NCBI GenBank assembly: GCA_963836405.1
Contig: CAWIJL010000007.1
Location: 310,001-374,000 of the forward strand
DNA length: 64,000 nucleotides
Reading direction: 5' to 3'
Source of the DNA: CAWIJJ01 sp963836405
GTDB taxonomy: Bacteria > Acidobacteriota > Terriglobia > Bryobacterales > Bryobacteraceae
Shown here: positions 51,465 through 62,453 of the stretch, piece after piece
How positions within the stretch are numbered: the first letter of the stretch is position 1
Layout of the letters: each line of letters opens with the position of its first letter
The notes under the pieces: generated by a model
What the model was told of the DNA's origin: nothing
Database searches by the model: none
The model's input: only the letters and a program-made list of their open reading frames with translations
Program-made: the position numbers and the translations under genes

Positions 51465-52493
51465 ATGCGAATTGCCGAGTTGACCTCTCCCCGCACGTTT
51501 CGGCTGGGAGAACAGACGATAGAGGATCCGGGACCGGGCGAAATTCAGTTCCGCGTTTCCGCCGTCGGGATCTGCGGATCCGACGTGCACTCGTATGCCG
51601 AAGGGGCCGTCGGCGACACGCCCTGTGAATTCCCGATGGTGCTTGGACACGAGCCGGCGGGGACGGTGGTGAAGACCGGCGCCGGAGTGACAGGTTGGGC
51701 TCCCGGGGACCGGGCGGCGCTCGAACCGGCCCTCTACTGCTACCACTGCGAGTTCTGCCGGACGGGTCACTACAACATTTGCGCCAACATTCGTTTTTTG
51801 AGCACGCCCGGCCATCCCGGGTTCTTCCGCGAGTTCGTCAATCTGCCGGCCGGGAATGCGTTCGCGCTGCCGCCGCAGCTCTCGCTTGAGGAAGCCGCCC
51901 TTTTCGAACCTCTGGCGGTGGCGATGCATTCGCTGCACGTGGCGCCGATCCAGCCGGGCGAGACCGCGGCTCTGTTCGGCGCCGGCCCGATCGGGCTGCT
52001 CACTCTGGCCTATCTGAAGATTACAGGCGCGGGCCGCATCTGGGTTGTGGAACCGGTGGCGCACCGCCGCGAGATGGCCAGACAGATGGGCGCCGACGAG
52101 GCGCTGGACCCCCGTGAAATCGACTGCCCGCGCCAGATCTACGCGGACACGGGCGGACGGGGCGTGGACTGCGCCATCGATTGCGCGGCCAAAGAGCACA
52201 CCACCAATGAGGCCATCCGGGCGGCCCGCAACGGCGGCCGGGTCGTGCTCACGGGCATCCACTCCGCTGCCATGGTCCCTTTCGAGGTCTCACCGATGCG
52301 CCGGAAGGAACTGGCCATATTCAACGTGCGCCGGTCCAATCACGAATCGCCCGGCGCGTTGAACCTGCTCACCGAGCGCACCGCGTATTTTGCGCCCATG
52401 CTGACCCATCGCCGACCGCTCGAAAAAATCCAGGAGGCGTTCTCCATCGTGGAGAACTACGCCGACGGCGTGGTGAAGATGACGATCATCTGA
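51465..52493 (+). CDS. Zinc-dependent alcohol/sorbitol dehydrogenase-like MDR protein
   Basis: 342 residues, cytoplasmic. Catalytic zinc ligands C37 (VGICGSDVHSY) and H62-E63 (GHEPAG). Structural zinc site C92-x2-C95-x2-C98-x7-C106 (CYHCEFCRTGHYNIC). Rossmann motif GAGPIGLL. It oxidises a polyol or secondary alcohol with NAD(P). ATG 51465 is chosen over 51429 because the family begins with this MRIAELTSP-like strand. Its 3' end overlaps the CDF gene by eight bases, convergent. Confidence 0.9.
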   Translation: MRIAELTSPRTFRLGEQTIEDPGPGEIQFRVSAVGICGSDVHSYAEGAVGDTPCEFPMVLGHEPAGTVVKTGAGVTGWAPGDRAALEPALYCYHCEFCRTGHYNICANIRFLSTPGHPGFFREFVNLPAGNAFALPPQLSLEEAALFEPLAVAMHSLHVAPIQPGETAALFGAGPIGLLTLAYLKITGAGRIWVVEPVAHRREMARQMGADEALDPREIDCPRQIYADTGGRGVDCAIDCAAKEHTTNEAIRAARNGGRVVLTGIHSAAMVPFEVSPMRRKELAIFNVRRSNHESPGALNLLTERTAYFAPMLTHRRPLEKIQEAFSIVENYADGVVKMTII

Positions 52494-53373
52494 GCGCGTT
52501 GCGCGGAATGGGCGTGGGCGCCGGCTCCACGTGCACCAACACATCGGCAACCCAATCCAGGGTTTCCAGAATCCGCAGCCGCACTTCGTGCGCGATCTCG
52601 TGGGACTGGCGCACCGTCATGTCCGGATCGACTTCCAGGTGCAGGTCCACGTGGTAGCGCAGGCCGGTCTTGCGCGCGAAGCATTTTTCGATGCCGCAGG
52701 CGCCGGGCACGCCGGCCGCCACCTCCCGGATCTGGTTCATCAGGTTGTCGTCGGGCATGGTGTCCATCAACTGCATGGCGGTATCGTAGGAGACCTTCAT
52801 ACCTGCCGCGACCACGATCAGGCCCACCACGAACCCGCCATATCGATCGGCATCGAGATACTTCACCGGGTTGTTCAACGTGAGCCCAACCGCGATCATG
52901 GCCACGGTAGCGGAGAGCGTATCCATGGCGTCGTTCCAGGCATCGGCTGAAAGCGACTGGCTTTTCAGCTTGCGGGCAAAGTGGAATTTGAAGCCCGCGA
53001 GCAGGCTCTTGGCCACCAGGGAGAGCAGCAGCGGCCAGACCACGAAGGAGGCCAGCGCATCGCGGGCATGGCCCAACCGCTGCAGCGATGCGCCCGAGAT
53101 CAACACACCGCCGCCGGTCAGCACCAGGCCGATCAGCAGTCCGGTCAGCGTCTCTACGCGACCGTGGCCGTAGGGGTGATTCTCATCGGCGGGCTTGGAC
53201 GCAAGCGTAAGCCCAAGGAAGACGAATCCCGACGCAATCACGTCGCTGGCGGATTCGAGACCATCGGCAACAACCGCTGTGGAGTGGCCTGCCAGTCCGG
53301 CGGAGATTTTGATCGCGGCGAGCATGCCGCTCACCAACATTCCGCCTGCTGCGACGCGCTGTCCTGTCTGCAT
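52486..53373 (-). CDS. Cation diffusion facilitator (CDF) metal efflux transporter
   Basis: 295 residues. The six-helix CDF fold has the metal site in helix 2 (VADGLESASDVIASG), the histidine-containing loop HPYGHGRVETL, and the helix 5 site DAWNDAMDTLSA. A C-terminal cytoplasmic domain (HVDLHLEVDPDMTVRQSHEI) holds regulatory metal ligands. It exports Zn, Fe, Co or Mn by proton exchange; specificity cannot be read. Short gap (15 bases) to aceE upstream, same direction. Confidence 0.92.
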   Translation of the reverse strand: MQTGQRVAAGGMLVSGMLAAIKISAGLAGHSTAVVADGLESASDVIASGFVFLGLTLASKPADENHPYGHGRVETLTGLLIGLVLTGGGVLISGASLQRLGHARDALASFVVWPLLLSLVAKSLLAGFKFHFARKLKSQSLSADAWNDAMDTLSATVAMIAVGLTLNNPVKYLDADRYGGFVVGLIVVAAGMKVSYDTAMQLMDTMPDDNLMNQIREVAAGVPGACGIEKCFARKTGLRYHVDLHLEVDPDMTVRQSHEIAHEVRLRILETLDWVADVLVHVEPAPTPIPRNALR

Positions 53374-53388
53374 CGCCTGTCGAACTGC

Positions 53389-56064
<2,676 letters not shown>

Positions 56065-56074
56065 GGATACATCC

Positions 56075-56080
56075 ATTATA
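56075..56080 (-). promoter_or_regulatory. -10 box TATAAT of aceE
   Basis: Consensus TATAAT ends ten bases before ATG 56064, predicting a leader of a few bases at most. No Shine-Dalgarno is present in the gap and no good -35 box is visible. Confidence 0.45.
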
Positions 56081-56114
56081 GTGAACCGGGCCTGGAACCG
56101 ACTGCTCCTGCGGG

Positions 56115-56120
56115 TACAAT
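56115..56120 (+). promoter_or_regulatory. -10-like TACAAT of the DinB gene
   Basis: TACAAT ends six bases before ATG 56127, placing the predicted transcription start on the A of the start codon. The aceE -10 lies 35 bases away on the other strand. Confidence 0.4.
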
Positions 56121-56126
56121 GTGGTC

Positions 56127-56639
56127 ATGGTCAGAGTGGAGCACGTTCTCGAATCCTGGCGCGCGATCCGGCAGGACACGGTCGAGGCAGTTCGCGATTT
56201 CCCGGCGGCCGAGTTGGACTTCCGCCCCGCGCCGGAACTGATGACGTTCCGGGAAACCGCCCGGCACATTCTGGACGCGGGGGACGGACTGGCGGCCATG
56301 TTACTGGCCGGAGAAGAAAGCTTCGTTGGTCCGGATTTTCGCGACCGGCTGGTTAAACACATGCGTACGGTCCCCGCGGATGCAAGTATCGACGATATCG
56401 TGGCGGCGCTCGCGAGTTCCGTCCGCGACCGGACTGCGGCCCTAGCGGAACAGCCCGCCGGGTTCTGGAGTCACATCATTACGCGGTTCGATGGCGTCCC
56501 GGTGACCCGCCTGGAGATGCTCCAGACCATCAAAGAGCACGAACTCACGCACCGGGCGCAGTTGTTTTTTTGCCTGCGGCTGAAGTCGATCGTACCCTCG
56601 ACAACGCGGCGACGGCTGGCCAAACAGGCGGCCGGGTAG
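56127..56639 (+). CDS. DinB-family (metal-dependent four-helix) protein
   Basis: 170 residues from ATG 56127; GTG 56121 is two codons upstream. The DinB four-helix fold has histidine ligands in FRETARHILDAGDG and a final IKEHELTHRAQLFFCLR, typical of bacillithiol/mycothiol-type transferases and related enzymes. Likely binds a divalent metal; the thiol cofactor and substrate are unknown. It stands 59 bases before the LysW-like gene and diverges from aceE. Confidence 0.85.
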   Translation: MVRVEHVLESWRAIRQDTVEAVRDFPAAELDFRPAPELMTFRETARHILDAGDGLAAMLLAGEESFVGPDFRDRLVKHMRTVPADASIDDIVAALASSVRDRTAALAEQPAGFWSHIITRFDGVPVTRLEMLQTIKEHELTHRAQLFFCLRLKSIVPSTTRRRLAKQAAG

Positions 56640-56697
56640 AGGAGTTGCAAAGGGGGCCATCAGTCGTATAACAGTAGAGTTTTGGGAGGAAAGTGTC

Positions 56698-56916
56698 ATG
56701 GTCGAGTGTCCGGTTTGCGAAGGCAAGATCGATGTCGACGAAGAAGATGTAGACGAGGGCGACACGATCAGTTGCGATGAATGCGGTGCCGCGCTGAAGG
56801 TTGTGAGCACCGATCCGCTGGAACTTGAGTCGGCCGAAGAACTGGAAGAGGAAGACGAAGACGACGAGGAGTTTCTCGAGGAAGAGGAAGAAGAATCCGA
56901 CGAGGAATGGCGTTGA
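56698..56916 (+). CDS. LysW-like zinc-ribbon protein with acidic tail
   Basis: 72 residues. The first 45 form a zinc ribbon with C4-x2-C7 and C26-x2-C29 (VECPVCEGKIDV; ISCDECGAALKVVSTDPLEL). This closely matches LysW, the amino-group carrier of lysine/arginine synthesis. The rest is almost pure Glu/Asp (EELEEEDEDDEEFLEEEEEE), ending SDEEWR. LysW ends EDWGE with the modified Glu; here the last residues differ, so carrier function is not assured. GGAGG lies eight bases before ATG, an unusually strong ribosome site for this window. No lysX/argX neighbour. Confidence 0.7.
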   Translation: MVECPVCEGKIDVDEEDVDEGDTISCDECGAALKVVSTDPLELESAEELEEEDEDDEEFLEEEEEESDEEWR

Positions 56917-56986
56917 ACCTGCGCCCGGTTTCGCCTGGTGAAACGGATGAACCGGGCCCTGCGTCCAAATCCATGAGGAGAAGCCT

Positions 56987-57331
56987 ATGCGCGCATTGAT
57001 AGCTGTTCTGGCAGTCGTGCTTCTGACATCCAGCGTGGGTCTCGCCCAGAAGAAAGGCGACGATCCGAACCGTAGCGTGCAGGGCGTGGTAACCTCGCCG
57101 GAGGATTCGCCGGTGGTGGGCGCCGTGGTGCAATTGAAAAACACGAAAACGCTTCAGATCCGGTCGTTCATCACTCAGGAAAAGGGGGGCTACTACTTCC
57201 ACGGCCTGAGCCCCGACATCGACTACGAATTGAAGGCCGATTATCAAGGCGCGAGCAGCGGGTCGAAGACCCTGAGCGCCTTCGATTCGCGGAAGCAGGC
57301 CGTCATCAACCTCAAGCTCGACAAGAAATAA
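56987..57331 (+). CDS. Small secreted carboxypeptidase-regulatory-like protein
   Basis: 114 residues: signal peptide (MRALIAVLAVVLLTSSVGLAQ) followed by a single transthyretin-like CarboxypepD_reg domain (RSVQGVVTSPEDSPVVGAVV, GGYYFHGLSPDIDYELKADY, VINLKLDKK). GAGGAGA precedes the ATG. Stand-alone modules of this kind are common in Acidobacteria; role unknown, possibly an adhesion or assembly factor. Confidence 0.75.
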   Translation: MRALIAVLAVVLLTSSVGLAQKKGDDPNRSVQGVVTSPEDSPVVGAVVQLKNTKTLQIRSFITQEKGGYYFHGLSPDIDYELKADYQGASSGSKTLSAFDSRKQAVINLKLDKK

Positions 57332-57335
57332 CCTC

Positions 57336-57352
57336 GCGCGGCCCGGCCGCGC
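57336..57352. terminator. Possible hairpin between convergent genes
   Basis: GCGCGGC-CCG-GCCGCGC is a perfect 7-bp stem right after the plus-strand stop and touching the minus-strand stop. It has no T-run on either side, so rho-independent termination is doubtful. Confidence 0.3.
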
Positions 57353-57669
57353 TACCCGGCTTTCCTTACCTGCACGATACCGTGGTCCACCACGACCGCC
57401 GCATCGTTCGCGATTGTGCCGTAGTCCCGTCCGTTCACCGTCAGCCTGTCGCCGCGAATCCACACGTCCGCATCGCGGCACGGCGCGTAGTGATACTCGC
57501 GCGCTCCGGCCGTTTCGGGCGGAGGCACGCTGAGGCGGTAGCAGTCCGTCACCACCACCTTGTGCGATCCCACCGTCGCTTCCAGGCGCCCCAGCAGGAG
57601 GTTGTTTGAACGGCTGCACCCGCTGAGCAGGAGCAGCGCCGCAGCCGCCGAAAGAATGCCAGGCTTCAT
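57352..57669 (-). CDS. Putative lipoprotein, function unknown
   Basis: 105 residues from ATG 57669 (ATG 57681 also possible). Lipobox LLLLSGC near residue 18. The mature part is a small beta domain (LEATVGSHKVVVTDCYRLSV, CRDADVWIRGDRLTVNGRDY, NDAAVVVDHGIVQVRK) with two further cysteines that may form a disulfide. It ends against the CarboxypepD_reg gene, convergent. No family recognised. Confidence 0.65.
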   Translation of the reverse strand: MKPGILSAAAALLLLSGCSRSNNLLLGRLEATVGSHKVVVTDCYRLSVPPPETAGAREYHYAPCRDADVWIRGDRLTVNGRDYGTIANDAAVVVDHGIVQVRKAG

Positions 57670-57714
57670 ACTTCGAATCATAATGTACTTTGAATAGAAA
57701 AGCACCTGGAACCG

Positions 57715-59016
57715 CTAACGGCCGCGCAGCCGCCGGATTTCCTCCAGCCGTTCGGCAATCCGCTTCTCGAGGCCCCGGTCGGCCGGAAAATAGTATCGCC
57801 GCCCCGCGAGCGACGGCGGCAGACACTCCATCCCGGGCACGCCGCCTTCGACGTCGTGCGCGTGCTGGTATCCCTCCCCGTACCCCCACTCTTTCATCGA
57901 GCGCGTAGGGGCATTCCGCAGATTCATCGGAACCGGCTCGGCGGAGGTGCTCTCCACATCGGACCGAACCGCGCCCATGGCACGGTAGGCGGCGTCCGAT
58001 TTCTGCGCCATGCAAAGGTAGATCGCCACCTGTCCCAGCGCCAGGTCTCCCTCGGGAATCCCCAGAAAATGAACGGCCTGCATCGCCGCCACAGCCTGCT
58101 CGAGCGCGCGCGGATCCGCCAGCCCGATATCCTCGATGGCCATGCGGATCAACCGCCGGGCGATGTAAAGCCGGTCCTCTCCCGCCTCCAGCATGCGCAC
58201 CAGCCAATAGAGCGCCGCATCCACATCGCTCGACCGCACCGACTTGTGCAGCGCCGAAATCAGGTTGAAGTGCTCTTCGCCGCTTTTGTCGTAGAGCAGC
58301 AGTTTGCGCTGCATGGAGTCCTGCACGGCGGATTCGGTCAACGTCCCGGATGCCGCCGCGGCGGAGGCGGCCTCCAGCGTATTGTAGGCCTGCCGCGCAT
58401 CGCCGTTCGAGTAAATCGCGATCTGCTCGAGCAACTCGTCCGGCGCCTCCAGGCCGAGCACCGGCAGCGCCCGCCGCAGCAGCACCAGCAGTTCGGGAAC
58501 CGTCAGCCCCCGCAGCGCGTACACGCGCGACCGCGAGAGCAGCGCCGAAATAACCTCGAAGGACGGGTTTTCCGTGGTGGCGCCGATCAGGATGATATCG
58601 CCCCGTTCCACGTAGGGCAGGAACGCGTCCTGCTGCGCCTTGTTGAAGCGGTGAATCTCGTCGATGAAAAGGATCGTGCGCCGGCCGAGCCTCCGCAACT
58701 TCTCGGCGTCCGCCATCACGGCTTTGATCTCTTTGATGCCGCTCAACACCGCGCTGAACGGAATGAATTCGCAACGCGTGACGCGGGCGATCAGTTTGGC
58801 CAGGGTGGTCTTCCCTACCCCGGGCGGCCCCCACAGAATGATCGAGGTGAGCTCGTCGCGCTCGATCTGGCGGCGCAGCGGCTTGCCCGGCCCCAGGATG
58901 TGCTCCTGCCCGATGTAGTCTTCGAGCCTCTCCGGCCGCATCCTTTCCGCGAGCGGCCGCTTGGCGCTTCCCGGCCCCTCCGGTTCGGGCGGCGCGGTAT
59001 TGTCGAAAAGGCTCAC
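57715..59016 (-). CDS. rarA: Replication-associated recombination ATPase RarA (MgsA)
   Basis: 433 residues, AAA+ clamp-loader-like ATPase acting at stalled forks. N-terminal PLAERMRPERLEDYIGQEHI, Walker A GPPGVGKTTLAK, Walker B ILFIDEIHRFNK, sensor GATTENPSFEV, then the helical C-domain with LISALHKSVRSSDVDAALYW and the YFPADRGLE end. GTG 59016 overlaps the methyltransferase stop by four bases, so the two are coupled. Confidence 0.95.
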   Translation of the reverse strand: MSLFDNTAPPEPEGPGSAKRPLAERMRPERLEDYIGQEHILGPGKPLRRQIERDELTSIILWGPPGVGKTTLAKLIARVTRCEFIPFSAVLSGIKEIKAVMADAEKLRRLGRRTILFIDEIHRFNKAQQDAFLPYVERGDIILIGATTENPSFEVISALLSRSRVYALRGLTVPELLVLLRRALPVLGLEAPDELLEQIAIYSNGDARQAYNTLEAASAAAASGTLTESAVQDSMQRKLLLYDKSGEEHFNLISALHKSVRSSDVDAALYWLVRMLEAGEDRLYIARRLIRMAIEDIGLADPRALEQAVAAMQAVHFLGIPEGDLALGQVAIYLCMAQKSDAAYRAMGAVRSDVESTSAEPVPMNLRNAPTRSMKEWGYGEGYQHAHDVEGGVPGMECLPPSLAGRRYYFPADRGLEKRIAERLEEIRRLRGR

Positions 59017-59819
59017 TCCCGCAGAGTCCTCTGCCGCCGCGCCTCGTAGAGCAGAATACCCGCCGCCACGGCCGCATTCAGCGACTCCACACCCACGGTG
59101 GGAATCGAGATATCGAGCGCCGCCGACCGTAACTCATCGCTCACTCCGTGGGCTTCGTTCCCGACAATCAGTCCGGCGGGCACGGTCAGGTCGGTCTCGC
59201 CCAACATCTTTACCGCGGCGCCGGTGCGCGCCGGCACGGCGGCGTACAGGTGGACCCGCTTCTGCTGCAAGGCCGCGCGCACCAGGGCCGCATCCACCCC
59301 GAAAAGGAAAGGCACCCGGAACAGGGATCCCGCCGACGCCCGCAGCGTCTTGGCGTTGTACGGGCTCACGCTGCCTTTGAGAAATAGCACGCCGCTGGCC
59401 CCGAAAGCCTCCGCCGAGCGAACGATCGTACCCGCGTTTCCCGGGTCCTGCAACCCGTCCAGCACCACCAGCAGCGGCCGCCCCCGAAACAACTGCTCCA
59501 GGTTCCACTGCCGCGGCTTCACCAGCGACATCACGCCCTGCGTCGATTCGGTCCCCGAAATCGCGCGCAGCAGCGGGTCGGGAAGCACCAGCACCTTGAC
59601 CCCGTTCAGGCCGCGCACATGAGTTTCAGCGGCGCTCTTCACAGACTCCGCCGCCAGAACGGCCTTCACCTCGCAATCGCTGCGCAGCGCATCCTCGAGC
59701 AGATGAAACGTCTCCGCCACCACCCAACCCTCCGAGGTCAGGCATCCGCGCACGATTGCGCGCCGCACGTCTTTCAGAAGCGGGTTCGCCGGGCTGCTGA
59801 TCTTCTCCGCCTTCGCCAT
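59013..59819 (-). CDS. SpoU/TrmH-family RNA 2'-O-methyltransferase
   Basis: 268 residues. N-terminal RNA-binding domain (SPANPLLKDVRRAIVRG) and knotted SPOUT domain with motif 1 LDGLQDPGNAGTIVRSAEAF, motif 2 PAGLIVGNEAHGVSDEL and motif 3 IPTVGVESLNAAVAAGILLY. It methylates a ribose in 23S rRNA or tRNA using SAM; the exact target is not decided by sequence. Coupled to rarA downstream (GTGA overlap). A TATTGT hexamer lies six bases before its ATG with no Shine-Dalgarno. Confidence 0.92.
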   Translation of the reverse strand: MAKAEKISSPANPLLKDVRRAIVRGCLTSEGWVVAETFHLLEDALRSDCEVKAVLAAESVKSAAETHVRGLNGVKVLVLPDPLLRAISGTESTQGVMSLVKPRQWNLEQLFRGRPLLVVLDGLQDPGNAGTIVRSAEAFGASGVLFLKGSVSPYNAKTLRASAGSLFRVPFLFGVDAALVRAALQQKRVHLYAAVPARTGAAVKMLGETDLTVPAGLIVGNEAHGVSDELRSAALDISIPTVGVESLNAAVAAGILLYEARRQRTLRE

Positions 59820-59860
59820 CTGACTACAATAAGGGTTTCTGAACGAACAGAATAGCGCAG

Positions 59861-60448
59861 ATGAAAAGGACCGTCTGGAATGCGATCGTCTCGGCAGGCA
59901 CCGCGGTCATCCTTATCGTCGCCTACCTGGCCGTGCGCATCGAGCAGCAGTCCACGCGCGATGAGGCGCAGCCGGCAGACGTCATCCTGGTGCTCGGGGC
60001 TGCCGAATACCGCGGCCGACCCTCGCCCGTCCTGCGCGCCCGCCTCGATCACGCTTACGACCTTTTCCGGCGGCACCTCGCGCCCCACATCCTGACCACC
60101 GGAGGCGCCGGAGGCGATCCCGTCTTCACCGAGGGCGGCGTCGGCCGCTCGTACCTGATGAGCCGCGGGGTTCCCTCTGAGGCCATCATCGTGGAAAGCG
60201 AATCCGAAAGCACGGTGGAGTCCACCGCCATGGCCGCCGAGATCATGGGTCGCATGGGTTTGCGTTCCGTCATCGTGGTGAGTGACGGCTATCACGTTTA
60301 CCGGGTCAAGAAAATGCTTCAGTCGCGCGGCCTGAAGGTCTACGGATCTCCGCGTAAGGAGCTGGAAACAAACGCCTTCCATGATCGTTGGAACTTCGTC
60401 AAGCAGGCCATAGGGTACCTTCTGTGGCGCACTGGCCTGGCCGTCTAG
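59861..60448 (+). CDS. YdcF/DUF218-family membrane-anchored protein
   Basis: 195 residues. One N-terminal membrane helix (AIVSAGTAVILIVAYLAV), then the DUF218 fold: ADVILVLGAAEYRGRPSPVL, TTGGAGGDPVFTEGG, SESESTVESTAMAAEIM and VIVVSDGYHVYRVKKML. SanA/YdcF-type proteins are linked to envelope integrity; the reaction is unknown. It precedes the tetR promoter by a short gap. Confidence 0.85.
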   Translation: MKRTVWNAIVSAGTAVILIVAYLAVRIEQQSTRDEAQPADVILVLGAAEYRGRPSPVLRARLDHAYDLFRRHLAPHILTTGGAGGDPVFTEGGVGRSYLMSRGVPSEAIIVESESESTVESTAMAAEIMGRMGLRSVIVVSDGYHVYRVKKMLQSRGLKVYGSPRKELETNAFHDRWNFVKQAIGYLLWRTGLAV

Positions 60449-60457
60449 GGATTTCTC

Positions 60458-60486
60458 TTGACATTGAAGTAAGTACTTACTTACAC
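60458..60486 (+). promoter_or_regulatory. Promoter of the TetR-RND operon
   Basis: TTGACA (60458-60463), 17-base spacer, TTACAC (60481-60486). Consensus -35 and a fair -10; the predicted start is near 60493, at or next to the tetR start codon. Confidence 0.7.
60467..60482. promoter_or_regulatory. TetR operator, 16-bp perfect palindrome
   Basis: AAGTAAGTACTTACTT is fully symmetric and fills the spacer between -35 and -10. A bound repressor would block polymerase directly. It lies 15 bases before the tetR start, strongly suggesting autoregulation and control of the downstream efflux genes. Confidence 0.8.
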
Positions 60487-60496
60487 TGGCAGGGTG

Positions 60497-61120
60497 ATGG
60501 AAACAAAACCGGCGCCCAGCCGGATGCAGGCCGGCGAGCGGCGGAATCAACTTCTGGACAAGGCCCTGGAGATCTTTTCGAGGAAGGGATTCGGCGGGAC
60601 CACCACCAAAGAGATCGCTTCGGCGGCTGGAATCAACGAAGCGGTGATTTTCCGCCATTTTCCGACTAAACAGGCCCTCTACGACGCCGTCCTGGAATAT
60701 AAGCACCAGTCTTCGGGTTTCGACGAGTGGATAGCCGAACTTCGGCAGAAAATGGCGGGGGATGACGATGAAGCTGTGTTCCGGTCGATCGGAAACAGAA
60801 TCCTCGCATCTTATCGAACCGATCCCTCGTGCCAGCGTCTTTGGATGTATGCAGCATTGGAAGGACACGAGCAGGGGCTGGAGTTCAATCGCCAGTTAAC
60901 GGCAAATGTCGTGCAGTTGGTAATCGAGTACATCATGAGGCGTCAGCAGTCGGGTGCAATGCGGGATTTTCCGCCCCGGGCAATCCTCGGCATGATTGGG
61001 GGGACGTCGCAGCACTACGGGATGATGACCAGTATGTTCGGGTACCCCGCCGAGGCCCCGGATGAGCGGGTTGTGGACGCTTTCACGCGTATTATTTTGT
61101 CGGGTGTTCGTGTTGCTTAA
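60497..61120 (+). CDS. TetR/AcrR-family transcriptional repressor
   Basis: 207 residues from ATG 60497 (GTG 60494 adjacent). N-terminal helix-turn-helix: RRNQLLDKALEIFSRKGFGG, TTTKEIASAAGINEAVIFRH and FPTKQALYDAVLEYKH. The C-terminal ligand-binding domain is helical (PSCQRLWMYAALEGHEQGLE). It likely represses itself and the RND efflux genes that follow in the same direction, through the palindrome at 60467-60482. Confidence 0.93.
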   Translation: METKPAPSRMQAGERRNQLLDKALEIFSRKGFGGTTTKEIASAAGINEAVIFRHFPTKQALYDAVLEYKHQSSGFDEWIAELRQKMAGDDDEAVFRSIGNRILASYRTDPSCQRLWMYAALEGHEQGLEFNRQLTANVVQLVIEYIMRRQQSGAMRDFPPRAILGMIGGTSQHYGMMTSMFGYPAEAPDERVVDAFTRIILSGVRVA

Positions 61121-61151
61121 CCGGTAAAAGTCTTCGAGGTCTTAAATTACG

Positions 61152-62429
61152 ATGTTACGAGCCGCACTATTTTTCGCTGTCTTTCTATCTTTCTTTGCAG
61201 CCGGCTGCGGAACCCAGAAGGAGGCCGCCGCGGCGGCGCCTAATGGGCCGCGTACTGTGACGGTGACCACGGCCACGGCCACGGTTCGAAACGTGCCCGC
61301 GGGCTTTGAGGAGACCGGCAGCTTCGCCGCCGACGAAACCTCCGACATCGCACCCGTGGTGGCGGGCCGGGTGGCGGCCACGCCGGTGCATGTGGGCGAT
61401 TTCGTGGCCGAGGGTCAGGTGGTTTGCGAGCTCGACCATCGCGACGCCCAGCTTCGGGTGGATCAGGTCAAGGCTCAGCTCCAACAGGCTACGGCCTCGC
61501 TGGGACAGGCGCAATCGCGAATCGGGTGGAACGGCAGCGGCAAATTCGACCCGGCACAGTTGCCGGAAGCGGTGGCGGCGCGCGCCAGTTACGAATCCGC
61601 TTTGGCCCAAGCCCGCCAGGCGGCCGCCGATGCCAAGCGTTATGAAAATCTGGTAGCCACCGGCGATGTGTCCCGCAGCGCCTTCGAAAAGGCCCGCACC
61701 CAGCAGGAGACCGCCGAAGCCCAGGCCAACGCCGCGCGCCAGCAATACGAAGCGTCGCTCAACGCCTCCCGGCAGAGCTGGGGCGCCGTAGAAACTTCAC
61801 AGGCCGGCCTGGAGGCCGTTCGCGCGCAACTGGCACAGGCCGAAAAAGCCCTCGCCGACACCACGATTCGCGCTCCCTTCGCCGGCTTCATCACCGCGCG
61901 TCCGGTGGCCGTGGGAGAGTACGTCGCGGTGGGCAATAAGATCGCCACCATCGTCCGCATCAACACGCTGAAGCTCGAATTGCAGACGCCCGAGCAGCGC
62001 GCCTCCCGCGTGAAGACCGGCATGGCGGTACGCGCCCAGGTGGCGGCCTATCCCGGCCGGGATTTCCTCGGCAAGGTGACGGCGATCAATCCTTCGGTCG
62101 ATCCCACCTCGCGCATGTTCATCGTGGAGGCCCATTTCGTGAACTCGGAGTCGCTCCTGCGGCCGGGCATGTTCTCCACCGCCAAGGTCCTGCTGCCGGG
62201 CGGCGAGGACGCCGTGTTCATCCCGCGCACGGCGGTGCTTCGCGATAAAACCACCGACTCCTACCAGGTCTTCATTATCGATGGCGGGACCGCCCGCCTG
62301 CGCGTCGTGGTGCCGGGCGAAACCGAAGGCGATTCCATCCGGATCAACTCGGGCTTGACCGGGACCGAAACGGTTGCCACCAGCAACCTCAGCGAGCTTT
62401 TTGACGGCGCCCCCGTCCAGAAGCGGTAG
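61152..62429 (+). CDS. RND efflux periplasmic adaptor (membrane fusion lipoprotein)
   Basis: 425 residues. Lipobox FFAAGC (Cys19). Barrel-sandwich lipoyl halves (APVVAGRVAATPVHVGDFVA; TTIRAPFAGFITARPVAVGE) flank an alpha-hairpin of Ala/Gln-rich heptads (about 95-235, with SALAQARQAAADAKRYENLV). A beta-barrel and membrane-proximal domain follow (VTAINPSVDPTSRMFIVEAH). It connects the inner-membrane RND pump to an outer-membrane channel. It begins 31 bases after tetR and ends 24 bases before the pump gene. No outer-membrane component is seen before the window ends. Confidence 0.93.
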   Translation: MLRAALFFAVFLSFFAAGCGTQKEAAAAAPNGPRTVTVTTATATVRNVPAGFEETGSFAADETSDIAPVVAGRVAATPVHVGDFVAEGQVVCELDHRDAQLRVDQVKAQLQQATASLGQAQSRIGWNGSGKFDPAQLPEAVAARASYESALAQARQAAADAKRYENLVATGDVSRSAFEKARTQQETAEAQANAARQQYEASLNASRQSWGAVETSQAGLEAVRAQLAQAEKALADTTIRAPFAGFITARPVAVGEYVAVGNKIATIVRINTLKLELQTPEQRASRVKTGMAVRAQVAAYPGRDFLGKVTAINPSVDPTSRMFIVEAHFVNSESLLRPGMFSTAKVLLPGGEDAVFIPRTAVLRDKTTDSYQVFIIDGGTARLRVVVPGETEGDSIRINSGLTGTETVATSNLSELFDGAPVQKR

Positions 62430-62453
62430 TCAGGACGAGGACTTCATAATCTC

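Noticed and set aside
56768..59077. 769-codon minus-strand frame spanning rarA
   Set aside because: Out-of-frame shadow of rarA and its neighbours; Gly/Arg-rich, with no conserved motif.
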